Of a DNA stretch of 10,014 bases, positions 1-6,959 are shown piece after piece. Below the pieces are notes generated by a model that worked only from the letters and a program-made list of their open reading frames with translations, did no database searches and was not told the DNA's origin. The first letter of the stretch is position 1. Each line of letters begins with the position of its first letter. This DNA comes from Burkholderiaceae bacterium (GTDB lineage Bacteria; Pseudomonadota; Gammaproteobacteria; Burkholderiales; Burkholderiaceae). The stretch lies in the NCBI GenBank assembly GCA_025458735.1, contig JALORV010000061.1, positions 1 through 10,014 of the forward strand, read 5' to 3'. The position numbers and the translations under genes were made by a program.

Positions 1-1612
1 GCTGCAGCACGGCTGCTGTGTCCAGCGGCTTGACGAAGCGCATGTCGACGACGGTGGCGCCGAGTTCCTCGCCGACGGCCATCGCTGTGTCGAGCATCGA
101 GCCGAACGAAAGCAGGGCGATGCGTTTGCCGGCACGACGCTGCCGTGAGATGCCGATCGGCAGCGTCCGTGGCGCAGCCTCGGGGTCGAAGGCGCCGGCG
201 GCGCAGCGCGGATAGCGCACCGCGCAGGGCCCGTCGTGTGCCAGTCCGGTGGCCAGCATGTCGCGCAGTTCGTTGCCGTCGCTCGGTGCCATCACGACCA
301 TGTCGGGGACACAGCGCAGGTAACTGAGATCGAGGCTGCCGTTGTGGGTGGCGCCATCCGGGCCGACCAGGCCGGCACGATCGATGGCAAACAGCACAGG
401 CAGCTTCTGCAGCGCGACGTCGTGCACCAGCTGGTCGAAGGCGCGTTGCAGGAAGGTCGAGTAGATCGCCACCACCGGCCGCATGCCCTGGACGGCCATG
501 CCGGCCGCGAGGGTGACGCTGTGCTGTTCGGCGATGCCGACATCGACGTAGCGGTCCGCGAAGCGTTGCGAGTACTGCACCAGGCCGGAGCCTTCGCGCA
601 TCGCCGGCGTGATGGCCACGACGCGCGCATCCGCGGCGGCCGCCCGGCACAGCCACTGGCCGAACACCTCGGTGTAGGTCGGCGCGGCCGGCGCGGCCGG
701 CTTGGTGCCGACGCGCGGGTCGAACGGCGTCACGGCGTGGTATTTCACCGGCTCGGCGGCCGCGCGCGCGTAGCCGTGACCCTTGTTCGTGATCACGTGC
801 AGCAGGCGCGGGCCGCGGACGTCCCGCATCGACTGCAGCGCCGCGAGCAGCCGCGGCAGATCGTGGCCGTCGACCGGCCCCGCGTAGCGCAGGCCCAGCT
901 GCTCGAAGATCGTGGCCGGTCCTGCGCCGTCGGTGCCGGTCGCGCCGGCGCAGTCGACCAGCGCCCGGCAGTACTCCGACAGCGCGCCGACGTTCGGCGA
1001 AATCGACATCCGGTTGTCATTGAGCACGACCAGCAGGTCGGCGTCGCTGGCTCCGGCGTGGTTCAGCGCCTCGAAGGCGAGCCCGGCCGTCATGCCGCCG
1101 TCGCCGATCACCGCCACCGCGCGCGCGTCCCTGCCGAGCTGCGCATTGGCCAGCGCCATGCCGAGTGCGGCGCTGATCGAGGTGCTCGAGTGGCCGGCGC
1201 CGAAGGCGTCGTACCGGCTCTCGTCGCGCCGCAGGAAGCCGGCCAGCCCGCCGCGCCGGCGCACCGTTGTCAACCGGTCGCGGCGACCGGTCAGGATCTT
1301 GTGCGGGTAGCACTGGTGGCCGACGTCCCACACGATCGCATCGCGCGGCGTGTCGAACACATAATGCAGCGCGACCGTCAGCTCGACCGTGCCGAGGCCG
1401 GCGGCGAAGTGACCGCCGCTCGTGGCGACGCAGTCGACCAGGTGCGCGCGCACTTCGTCGGCGAGTTGCGGCAGATCCTCGCGCGCCAGCCGGCGCAGGT
1501 CGTCCGGACTGTCGATCGTCGCCAGCAGCGAGCGATTTGTCGGCAGTGCGCCGCAACCCTCAAGCGCGGCGCGCGACACGGCCAGCGTCATCGGATCGAG
1601 CGGCGCGTTCAT
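1..1612 (-). CDS. dxs: 1-deoxy-D-xylulose-5-phosphate synthase (Dxs), 3' end cut off by the window
   Basis: Dxs condenses pyruvate and glyceraldehyde 3-phosphate with thiamine diphosphate, the first step of the MEP isoprenoid pathway; here it would feed carotenoid and phytyl/geranylgeranyl synthesis. About 537 codons are visible and the frame stays open to the edge (family about 620-640). Seen: GGH with His68, [18 protein letters not shown] (95-111), the thiamine/Mg motif GDGGMTAG with Asp171 and the second Asn (200) of [17 protein letters not shown] with the catalytic-type Glu362, and Asp419 and His423 in the PDGATH segment. Known active-site residues thus look intact. Odd: the segment after NVGAL (residues 212-233) is about 25 residues shorter than in E. 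coli Dxs, and the N-terminus is about 19 longer. The ATG overlaps the puhE stop (ATGA), with GAAGG 7 bases upstream inside puhE; a second Met at residue 8 is less favoured. A housekeeping dxs may exist elsewhere (inference). Confidence 0.95.
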   Translation of the reverse strand, partial: MNAPLDPMTLAVSRAALEGCGALPTNRSLLATIDSPDDLRRLAREDLPQLADEVRAHLVDCVATSGGHFAAGLGTVELTVALHYVFDTPRDAIVWDVGHQCYPHKILTGRRDRLTTVRRRGGLAGFLRRDESRYDAFGAGHSSTSISAALGMALANAQLGRDARAVAVIGDGGMTAGLAFEALNHAGASDADLLVVLNDNRMSISPNVGALSEYCRALVDCAGATGTDGAGPATIFEQLGLRYAGPVDGHDLPRLLAALQSMRDVRGPRLLHVITNKGHGYARAAAEPVKYHAVTPFDPRVGTKPAAPAAPTYTEVFGQWLCRAAAADARVVAITPAMREGSGLVQYSQRFADRYVDVGIAEQHSVTLAAGMAVQGMRPVVAIYSTFLQRAFDQLVHDVALQKLPVLFAIDRAGLVGPDGATHNGSLDLSYLRCVPDMVVMAPSDGNELRDMLATGLAHDGPCAVRYPRCAAGAFDPEAAPRTLPIGISRQRRAGKRIALLSFGSMLDTAMAVGEELGATVVDMRFVKPLDTAAVLQ

Positions 1613-2430
1613 GGTTCGGCCTTCAGCGGCAGGGCGGCAGCACAGGGCGCAGGCGGCACCGCAGCGTCCGGCTGCCGCGCCCGCATGGCCCACTGCCACA
1701 GCGCGTCGAGCGGCACCGGCAGCACCAGAAACAGGTGCTCGATCGCGGCCAGCGCGAGCAGGGTGGCCAGCAGCAGCTGCGCGGTGGCCTGGAAGGGCGT
1801 CGCTTCCGGCGCCAGCGCCGTCACCGTGAGCAGCAGCGCGAGCCCGCCGGAGAGCAGCACGCTGAACGGCAGCAGCGGATTCATGGGACGCCGGCGGAAG
1901 TAGCCCTTGAGGTAATGCAGATGCTCCGGCAGCAGCGACTCGCCAAGGTTGCGCACGCCGAGAAACAGGTTCAGCTTGGCGCTCTGGCGCATCACCCACA
2001 GCGCCACGTAGGTCCACAGCCCGACAAGATTGGCGCCGCCCCACGTCAACGCGATGACCAGCGCGCCGCCGGCGAGCAGCGCCAGTTCATGATGCAGCAG
2101 CGCATGGACGCCATGCAGGAAGTGACGCCAGCCGCGGCAGCCGGGCGCGCAGGCCTGCTTGCGCGGCCCCGTGACGAATCCCATCAGGAAGGCCATTTCC
2201 TGCCACGCCCAGATCATCAGGCCAGCGGCGAAGGCGGCGTAGGCGCCTGCCACCGTAGTGTCGTCGCGCGTGAGGTAGAGCGTGGCCAGCGCCACCAGCG
2301 CCAGCAGCGAGGCCGCGGCCAGGCTGTACCGGTAAGTCGAGCGCGGCCGGCCGTCGAGATACAGGATCGCGCCGGTGGCGAGCCACCAGGCCAGCAGTGC
2401 GACGAGCACGGGCAGCGCGATGGCGGACAT
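1609..2430 (-). CDS. puhE: PuhE, photosynthetic complex assembly membrane protein
   Basis: PuhE is a polytopic inner-membrane protein of photosynthesis clusters (DUF3623-type family, 'putative photosynthetic complex assembly protein 2') that affects reaction-centre/LH1 amounts; its molecular activity is not established. The protein is 273 residues, normal for the family. It has about seven hydrophobic stretches, starting with a helix at about residues 3-22. It contains [18 protein letters not shown] and, after a His-rich loop (HALLHHE), the segment [17 protein letters not shown] followed by [12 protein letters not shown], which I recognise as family hallmarks. Start: I chose the ATG at 2430 with GGTGA 5 bases upstream. 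A GTG three codons earlier (2439) overlaps the acsF stop as GTGA and is a real alternative. The gene sits between acsF and dxs and overlaps dxs by four bases, so the three are probably translated together. Confidence 0.88.
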   Translation of the reverse strand: MSAIALPVLVALLAWWLATGAILYLDGRPRSTYRYSLAAASLLALVALATLYLTRDDTTVAGAYAAFAAGLMIWAWQEMAFLMGFVTGPRKQACAPGCRGWRHFLHGVHALLHHELALLAGGALVIALTWGGANLVGLWTYVALWVMRQSAKLNLFLGVRNLGESLLPEHLHYLKGYFRRRPMNPLLPFSVLLSGGLALLLTVTALAPEATPFQATAQLLLATLLALAAIEHLFLVLPVPLDALWQWAMRARQPDAAVPPAPCAAALPLKAEP

Positions 2431-2435
2431 CGATG

Positions 2436-3497
2436 TCACCAGGCCGGCGCCACCCTGACCTGCTGCGGCAGTTCGTTCGGTACCGTCGGCAGCAAATAAA
2501 GGCGGGCGAACGTCAGCGCAGCCGCGGCGCCGTAGCCCAGGCGCTTCAGCCCGCCGACGATGCCGCCCTGCTGCTTCGCGCGCTCGGCGCCCTGCGCCAG
2601 GCGGAACAGGCGGTCCATGCCGGCGCGGAAGGCCGGATGATCGATGTCGAGCGTCAGCGGAAAGACCTGTTTGCTGATCTCGCTGGTGATGCGGAACACC
2701 GTGTAGTCGTACTCGCTCGACTCCAGCCCCATCGCCTGATGCAGCATCGGCCGCATGTGGTCGCGCACGTACATCGTCGCGTACACCGCCAGCAGGAAGA
2801 AGCGGATCCACAGCGTGTTGCCGCCAGTGAGCAGGCCAGGGTTCGCACGCATGATCAGCGCGAAGCTCTCTCCGTGGCGGAACTCGTCGTTGCACCAGCG
2901 CTCGAACCAGCGAAAGATCGGATGAAAGCGCTTGTCCGGATGGCGCTCGAGCTGGCGGTAGATCGTGATGTAGCGCGCATAGCCGATCTTCTCCGACAGG
3001 TAGGTGGCGTAGAAGATGTACTTCGGCTTGAAGTAGGTGTACTTCTTGGTGCGCTTGAGCCCGCCGAGATCGACGCCGAGGCCGTAGTCCTTCAGTGACT
3101 GGTTGATGAAGCCGGCGTGGCGGCTCTCGTCGCGCGCCATGTAGGTCATCAGCGCCTTGATGTCGGGATTGCTGACGTTCTTCTTGATCTCGTTGTAGAG
3201 CACGCAGCCGGAGAACTCCGAGGTGATGGAGCTGATCAGGAAATCGATGAATTCCTGCTTCAGTGCCGGCGGCAGCTCGCGCAGCTCGGCCGCGAACTCG
3301 GCGGTGCGCTGGAAGTGATCGTGGTTGTTGTCGCCTTCGTACTCGGCCAGCATCGCGTCCCACTCGGCGCGCAGCGGCGACACGTCGATGCGGTCCATGG
3401 CGGCGAAGTCGGTCGTGTAGAAGCGCGGGCTGAGCAGGTTGCTGACACGCGCCTTGCTGGTCGCTTCGTCGGAGTTGGCGGGCAGTGCGGCTTCCAT
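2436..3497 (-). CDS. acsF: Aerobic Mg-protoporphyrin IX monomethyl ester oxidative cyclase (AcsF)
   Basis: AcsF is the diiron monooxygenase-type cyclase that builds the fifth (E) ring, turning Mg-protoporphyrin monomethyl ester into protochlorophyllide with O2 and electrons. The 353-residue length is normal. Likely iron ligands seen: Glu94 in ITSEFSG, Glu124 and His127 in DESRH, and Glu205 and His208 in NDEFRH, i.e. two ExxH motifs plus an earlier Glu. The stretch [16 protein letters not shown] and the [16 protein letters not shown] region are typical. The start ATG has a strong AAGGAG 5 bases upstream. The gene lies between puhC and puhE. No auxiliary cyclase subunit (Ycf54- or BciE-like) and no anaerobic BchE is in the window. 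Some AcsF classes (Rubrivivax type) are reported to work without an auxiliary subunit; that this one does is inference. Confidence 0.96.
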   Translation of the reverse strand: MEAALPANSDEATSKARVSNLLSPRFYTTDFAAMDRIDVSPLRAEWDAMLAEYEGDNNHDHFQRTAEFAAELRELPPALKQEFIDFLISSITSEFSGCVLYNEIKKNVSNPDIKALMTYMARDESRHAGFINQSLKDYGLGVDLGGLKRTKKYTYFKPKYIFYATYLSEKIGYARYITIYRQLERHPDKRFHPIFRWFERWCNDEFRHGESFALIMRANPGLLTGGNTLWIRFFLLAVYATMYVRDHMRPMLHQAMGLESSEYDYTVFRITSEISKQVFPLTLDIDHPAFRAGMDRLFRLAQGAERAKQQGGIVGGLKRLGYGAAAALTFARLYLLPTVPNELPQQVRVAPAW

Positions 3498-3502
3498 CGG
3501 AT

Positions 3503-3508
3503 CTCCTT
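3503..3508 (-). promoter_or_regulatory. Strong Shine-Dalgarno site of acsF
   Basis: The mRNA reads AAGGAG here, five bases before the acsF ATG. It is among the best ribosome binding sites in the window and fits acsF being initiated independently of puhC, whose stop is 26 bases upstream of the acsF start. Confidence 0.75.
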
Positions 3509-3514
3509 ACGGTC

Positions 3515-3534
3515 CGGCGCGGGCTAGCGCGCCG
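3515..3534 (-). other. GC-rich inverted repeat spanning the puhC stop
   Basis: CGGCGCG and CGCGCCG form a perfect 7-base stem around a 6-base loop (GGCTAG on the plus strand) that holds the puhC TAG stop. There is no T-run after it, so it does not look like an intrinsic terminator. It could be an RNA stability or processing hairpin in front of acsF. In DNA this GC-rich it could also be chance. Confidence 0.3.
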
Positions 3535-3982
3535 CCGTGGTTTCGCTCATGAGGCGCGCGAAGGCACCGGCATTGCTGGGCCCGAAGGCCTTCAGGTCGA
3601 TGCGCTGGCCGGTGGCCGAGTCAGCCAGCACGAGCCGGCCGTCGCCCGTGGTCTGCAGCAGGAACACGGGCTCGGCGCCGATGCCCTGGCGCTTGCGGTC
3701 GCGTGCCAGCGAACGCAGCGTCACGCGCACGAAGCCGCCTTCGCCGGGCTCGAGCACCGCCACCGTTCGCGTGCTGGCGGCATCGATCACGTCGACGCCG
3801 CCGTCGGAGCGGTCGGCAAAGCGCAGCGCGCGCTCGCGTTCGACCGGCGCCGGCGCATGGGCAACGGTTCCGACGCCGGTCCAGCGCACGGTGGCGGCGG
3901 CAGCGAGCGTGACGATGGCGAGTGCGGCGGCAGCCAGCAGTGGCGCCGGCGGAATCGGATGATCGGCAAACGGGTCGCTCAT
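3524..3982 (-). CDS. puhC: PuhC, photosynthetic complex assembly protein
   Basis: PuhC is a small membrane-anchored protein encoded after puhB in purple bacteria; in Rhodobacter it is needed for normal reaction-centre/LH1/PufX core organisation. This copy is 152 residues. It has a short N-terminal tail, one membrane helix (about residues 14-32, alanine-rich) and a soluble domain likely on the periplasmic side. Seen in that domain: ERERALRFADRSDGGVDVID, then EPGEGGFVRVTLRSLARDRKRQG, and DSATGQRIDLKAFGPSNAGAF near the C-terminus, all of the PuhC pattern. The start ATG has GGAG 6 bases upstream and lies 13 bases past the puhB stop. The identification rests on these motifs and on strict puhB-puhC order. 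Confidence 0.9.
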   Translation of the reverse strand: MSDPFADHPIPPAPLLAAAALAIVTLAAAATVRWTGVGTVAHAPAPVERERALRFADRSDGGVDVIDAASTRTVAVLEPGEGGFVRVTLRSLARDRKRQGIGAEPVFLLQTTGDGRLVLADSATGQRIDLKAFGPSNAGAFARLMSETTAAR

Positions 3983-3995
3983 GCGGGTCTCCGGG

Positions 3996-4697
3996 TCAGG
4001 CCGGCACGCCGGCTTCCTCGTGCGACGGACGGTGCTCGGTCGGCGCGGCGGCGCGCGCGGGCAACGCGGCCATCACCGCCGGCAGCGCGATACCGCCCGT
4101 GAGTGCCAGCCGGTCGGCCAGCAGCGTGGCCACCAGCGCCGACTGCGGCAACGCACGCAGCATCGGCTGCGGATGGGCCAGGTGCCAGGGCCGCACATGT
4201 GGCCACAGGTGCAGGTAGGCCAGCCGCACGTCCGACTTGAGCGCCAGTGCGATGTCGCCGCTGCCATCGGGCGCGGCCTTCAGCGCCGCCGCCTCGATGC
4301 CGCTGAAGGGAATGTTGACGAAGATCGGCATGGCGACGCCGACCCGCATCACGATGCGCTGCGTGGTGATGGCGTAGATCGTGGTGCGGCCGGCCAGCCA
4401 GGCAAAGCCCGCGAGCAGCCCGAGGGCGAGCAGCGCCATCACGCCGAGCACCGCGGTGGCGCCGAGCGAGTCGGCCAGCGCCCGGCCGTCGGCCAGCGCG
4501 GTGGTCAGCTGCCAGCCGAGCAGCAGCGCGAAGTACAGCGCGAACTTGCGCACATGCAGCGCCGTGCGGGCCAGCACGCGCCAGTCGGGCGCGCCCTGCC
4601 ACAGCACGCGCTCGCCCGCCGGCAGCGGCTCGTTGATGCCGCGGATGCGCTCGCCGTCGTCAGCCATGAAGGCAGCAGTCCGGGCGGCGGAGTTCAC
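3996..4697 (-). CDS. puhB: PuhB, reaction-centre assembly factor (PH-like domain membrane protein)
   Basis: PuhB is an inner-membrane protein that assists reaction-centre assembly, probably as a dimer. The track-length product is 233 residues. It contains LPAGERVLWQGAPDWRVLA (about 25-43), hydrophobic segments at about 51-70 and 80-105, a bacterial-PH-like stretch starting TTIYAITTQRIVMRVGVAMP, and a C-terminal hydrophobic helix around residues 188-213. The start is uncertain. A GTG at 4697 overlaps the puhA stop (GTGA) and has GGAG 8 bases upstream. The ATG at 4667 would give MADDGERIRG, which resembles the usual PuhB N-terminus but has a poor ribosome site. I kept the GTG because of translational coupling. 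The C-terminal 20 residues are Pro/Ala/His-rich and poorly conserved in character. Confidence 0.9.
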   Translation of the reverse strand: MNSAARTAAFMADDGERIRGINEPLPAGERVLWQGAPDWRVLARTALHVRKFALYFALLLGWQLTTALADGRALADSLGATAVLGVMALLALGLLAGFAWLAGRTTIYAITTQRIVMRVGVAMPIFVNIPFSGIEAAALKAAPDGSGDIALALKSDVRLAYLHLWPHVRPWHLAHPQPMLRALPQSALVATLLADRLALTGGIALPAVMAALPARAAAPTEHRPSHEEAGVPA

Positions 4698-5464
4698 AGC
4701 AGCGGCTCCGCGCGATCGGCCGAGGCGTACAGCGTGCCGCCGCCGTAGTAGGCGCAGATCCGGTCTTCCTCCAGCCGCGTGACCTGATCGGGATTGCGCA
4801 GTCCGGGCACGCCGGTGAACTGATGGCCGTAGATCGAACGTACCGCGACGCTGCGCTCGCCGACCCTGGCGAAGTTCGAGGGCAGCAGCACGCGCCGCGC
4901 CGCACTGCCCGTGCCGACCTCGACTTCGTAGTAGCGGATCAGCTCTTCCGAAAGATCGACCCAGATGTCGCGCACGACGCCGCCGGGGACGCCATCGCCG
5001 CCGATGACCGGCTTGCCGCGCGGATCCGGATCGCCGGAGGCGACGCTGTGATCGGTGGCCACGCGCAGCGGCACGATGCGCGGATCGCCGTGCACCGTCA
5101 GGTCCGGGGTGTCGGAGCGCAGCGCATACGACGCCGGCCCGACGCCGTCGAGCATCGGATTGCCGGTCGGCTCGAGCGGCGCGCCGGGATGGCCGGCGGT
5201 CGGCCGAGCCGCGATTGCGCGCTCAGCCTCGGCGCGCGGCGCCTGCACTTCGCCGCCGTGCGCGAGCTTGTAGGTCTTGGGCGACGGCACCGCCGGGAAG
5301 CCCTGCACCGCCACGCGGCTGTTGCTGCGGTCGGACAGCAGCGGATAGCCCTCGCGCTTGTTCTCGCGATGCAGGTACCAGATGAGTCCGGCAAAGAAGA
5401 TCCAGAAGGCGTACAGCACGAGCTGTGCGACATCGATATAGCCAGTGATGGCTCCGGTGGGCAT
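4694..5464 (-). CDS. puhA: Photosynthetic reaction centre H subunit (PuhA)
   Basis: PuhA caps the cytoplasmic face of the L/M reaction-centre core and tunes proton delivery to the secondary quinone QB. It has 256 residues (Rhodobacter about 260), with a single N-terminal membrane helix at about 10-31, followed by the conserved RENKREGYPL (33-42). The soluble beta-barrel domain shows GPASYALR, the DIWVDL segment (166-171), RYYEVEV with Glu180 at the place expected for the proton-pathway Glu (H-Glu173 in Rhodobacter), LLPSNF, and LEEDRICAYYGGGTLYA near the end, all family hallmarks. The ATG has GGAGG 5 bases upstream. The stop overlaps the puhB GTG. This gene marks the organism as a quinone-type (type II) phototroph. 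Confidence 0.97.
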   Translation of the reverse strand: MPTGAITGYIDVAQLVLYAFWIFFAGLIWYLHRENKREGYPLLSDRSNSRVAVQGFPAVPSPKTYKLAHGGEVQAPRAEAERAIAARPTAGHPGAPLEPTGNPMLDGVGPASYALRSDTPDLTVHGDPRIVPLRVATDHSVASGDPDPRGKPVIGGDGVPGGVVRDIWVDLSEELIRYYEVEVGTGSAARRVLLPSNFARVGERSVAVRSIYGHQFTGVPGLRNPDQVTRLEEDRICAYYGGGTLYASADRAEPLL

Positions 5465-5556
5465 GGCGTCCTCCGCGACGTGGTGAGGTGAGGGACTCGG
5501 TGAGTGGGGCAGTCGGTTTGAGCGTCTGTGTCAGGGTCGGTCGAAACGTCTGCGGG
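5465..5556 (-). other. lhaA-puhA spacer, puhA leader
   Basis: This 92-base spacer is the largest gap between adjacent genes here, counted from the displaced lhaA stop. On the plus strand it holds three GGTGAG units (5482-5487, 5487-5492, 5499-5504), i.e. CTCACC in the leader mRNA. I see no TGT-N12-ACA site of the PpsR/CrtJ type, no FNR box and no terminator hairpin. A puhA promoter may lie upstream inside lhaA, as known in Rhodobacter superoperons, but I cannot show one. Confidence 0.4.
5470..5474 (-). promoter_or_regulatory. Strong Shine-Dalgarno site of puhA
   Basis: GGAGG in the mRNA, five bases before the puhA ATG, fixes the start. It suits a gene whose product is needed in high amounts relative to its neighbours. 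Confidence 0.75.
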
Positions 5557-5715
5557 CTAGCCGGGGAACTCGGCCAGTCCGAAGGATTGCGCGCGGCTGC
5601 CGGCCGGCACGGCGCGCCGGCTTACCAGCGGCCCGATGGCGATCAGCGTCAGGAACAGCAGCAGCAGTTCGAACTGGTAGACGAAGCCGTAGCCGACCGC
5701 ACTCGAGGTCAGTGT
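5557..5715 (-). pseudogene. lhaA: Out-of-frame C-terminal tail of LhaA
   Basis: Just past the lhaA stop, a different frame reads TLTSSAVGYGFVYQFELL, continues as LLFLTLIAIGPLVSRR, and ends at a TAG (5557-5559), 52 residues in all. This looks like the expected last membrane helix and tail of the PucC/LhaA family. It has no start codon or ribosome site of its own at the join, so it is best read as the displaced end of lhaA rather than a gene. It may be joined to the main ORF if the apparent frameshift is a sequence error. Confidence 0.75.
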
Positions 5716-6959
5716 CGGACCGCGACGTCGCGCAGCGCGCCGCCCAGCGCGATCGCAACGCCCGCCGCGGTCGCCTGCACTGCGCCCCAGGCACCGAGCG
5801 CGAGTCCGGTGGCGTCTTCGAGTTCGATGCCCATCGCTGCCGTCAGCGTGCCGACGGCAAACAGGCCGCCGCCGAATCCGATCAGTACGGTGCCGCCACG
5901 GAACAGCAGCGGCGACTCCAGTGGTGCGGCGAAGATGACCGCGGCGAAGGCGAACAGTCCGGCGGTGGCGCCGTAGGCAGCCAGCCGGCAGGGGTCGAGC
6001 CCGCGGGACAGCACGCGCGCGGCCAGCGCAAAGGCGGCCAGCGCGCCCGCGGCGAGCAGCGCAGTGAGCGCAGTGGTGGCGCTGACCGACAGGCCGAGGA
6101 TCTCGCCGCCGTAGGGTTCGAGCACGATGTCCTGCATGTTGAACGCCGCGGTGCCGAGCGCGACCGCCACCAGGAAGCGGCGCGCGCGCGGCACCTGCAT
6201 CAACCGCGCCCATGACGCGGCGAACGTCGGCCGCAGGCGGTCATGCGCGGTGCGCGCCGGGTCGCGCGCTTCCTGCTGCCACAGCGCGATCACGTTGAGC
6301 ACCACCGTCAGCAGGGCGGCTCCCTGGATCACCTGGATCAGTCGCAGCGGCGTGAAGTCGGCCAGCAGCAGGCTGAAGACGAAGCCGCTGCCGATCATGC
6401 CGGCGAGCAGCATCACGTACATCAGTGCCACCACGCGCGGGCGCGCCGCAGCCGGCGCCAGGTCGGTAGCCAGCGCGAGGCCGGCGGTCTGCGTCGTCTG
6501 CAGCCCGGCGCCGACCAGCAGGAAGGCGAGCGCCGCGCCGAGCTGGCCCACCCACACCGGTCCGTGGCCGGAGCCCGACAGCACCAGCAGCGCGAACGGC
6601 ATGATCGCCAGCCCGCCGAACTGCAGCAGCGTGCCGAGCCATAGATAGGGCACGCGTCGCCAGCCGAGGAAGGAGCGGTGGGTGTCGGAGCGATGGCCGA
6701 TCAGTGCGCGGAACGGGGCGGCCACCAGCGGCAGCGACACCATCAGCGCCACCAGCCACGCCGGTACGGCCAACTCGACGATCATCACGCGGTTCAGCGT
6801 GCCGACCAGCAGGGCCGTGGCCATGCCGACGGCGACCTGGAACAGCGACAGCCGCAGCAGCCGCGTCAGCGGCAGCTCCGCGCTGGCCGCATCGGCGAAC
6901 GGCAGGAAGCGCGGACCGAGCAGGGTCCAGGCGGCAGCGAGGCCGAGCCGGCGCTTCAT
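5709..6959 (-). CDS. lhaA: LhaA, LH1 antenna assembly protein (PucC family), apparently frameshifted near its 3' end
   Basis: LhaA is a 12-helix membrane protein of the major-facilitator-related PucC/BCH family that helps insert or load pigment on LH1 antenna polypeptides. Seen: the N-terminal ELPLTRLLRLSLFQVAVGM, TLNRVMIVEL, the loop GHRSDTHRSFLGWRRVPYLW, QTAGLALATDLAP, FNMQDIVLEPYGGEILG, and near the end GIELEDATGLALGAWGAVQA. This frame gives 416 residues and stops just after GGALRD, where the family normally runs about 50 residues further. That tail is present in another frame (5557-5715), giving about 465 residues if joined, close to the usual length. As read, the last helix would be lost. 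The ATG overlaps the bchM stop (ATGA); its ribosome site is weak (GGAG 11 bases away), so coupling to bchM is likely. The open frame upstream of 6959 is a shadow of bchM. Confidence 0.9.
   Translation of the reverse strand: MKRRLGLAAAWTLLGPRFLPFADAASAELPLTRLLRLSLFQVAVGMATALLVGTLNRVMIVELAVPAWLVALMVSLPLVAAPFRALIGHRSDTHRSFLGWRRVPYLWLGTLLQFGGLAIMPFALLVLSGSGHGPVWVGQLGAALAFLLVGAGLQTTQTAGLALATDLAPAAARPRVVALMYVMLLAGMIGSGFVFSLLLADFTPLRLIQVIQGAALLTVVLNVIALWQQEARDPARTAHDRLRPTFAASWARLMQVPRARRFLVAVALGTAAFNMQDIVLEPYGGEILGLSVSATTALTALLAAGALAAFALAARVLSRGLDPCRLAAYGATAGLFAFAAVIFAAPLESPLLFRGGTVLIGFGGGLFAVGTLTAAMGIELEDATGLALGAWGAVQATAAGVAIALGGALRDVAVRH

Noticed and set aside
236..1903. Long plus-strand open frame of 555 codons opposite dxs and puhE
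   Set aside because: It lies antisense to a clearly conserved Dxs frame, is Arg/Ala/His-rich with no recognisable domain, and long antisense frames are expected in DNA this GC-rich.
2431..3363. Upstream extension of the puhE frame to a 584-residue protein
   Set aside because: The first part is out of frame with acsF, is Arg-rich and meaningless, and overlaps all but the start of acsF. The PuhE homology begins at the ATG at 2430.
3515..3534. Intrinsic terminator after puhC
   Set aside because: The stem is short and no T-run follows in the direction of transcription; the next gene starts 26 bases after the puhC stop with a strong ribosome site.
5465..5556. PpsR/CrtJ (TGT-N12-ACA) or FNR operator before puhA
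   Set aside because: I looked for these in the spacer. It has TGT triplets but no ACA at the right distance, and no TTGAT-N4-ATCAA.
5700..5735. Programmed ribosomal frameshift in lhaA
   Set aside because: There is no X-XXY-YYZ slippery heptamer, no clear stimulatory structure, and LhaA is not known to use frameshifting; mutation or sequence error is simpler.
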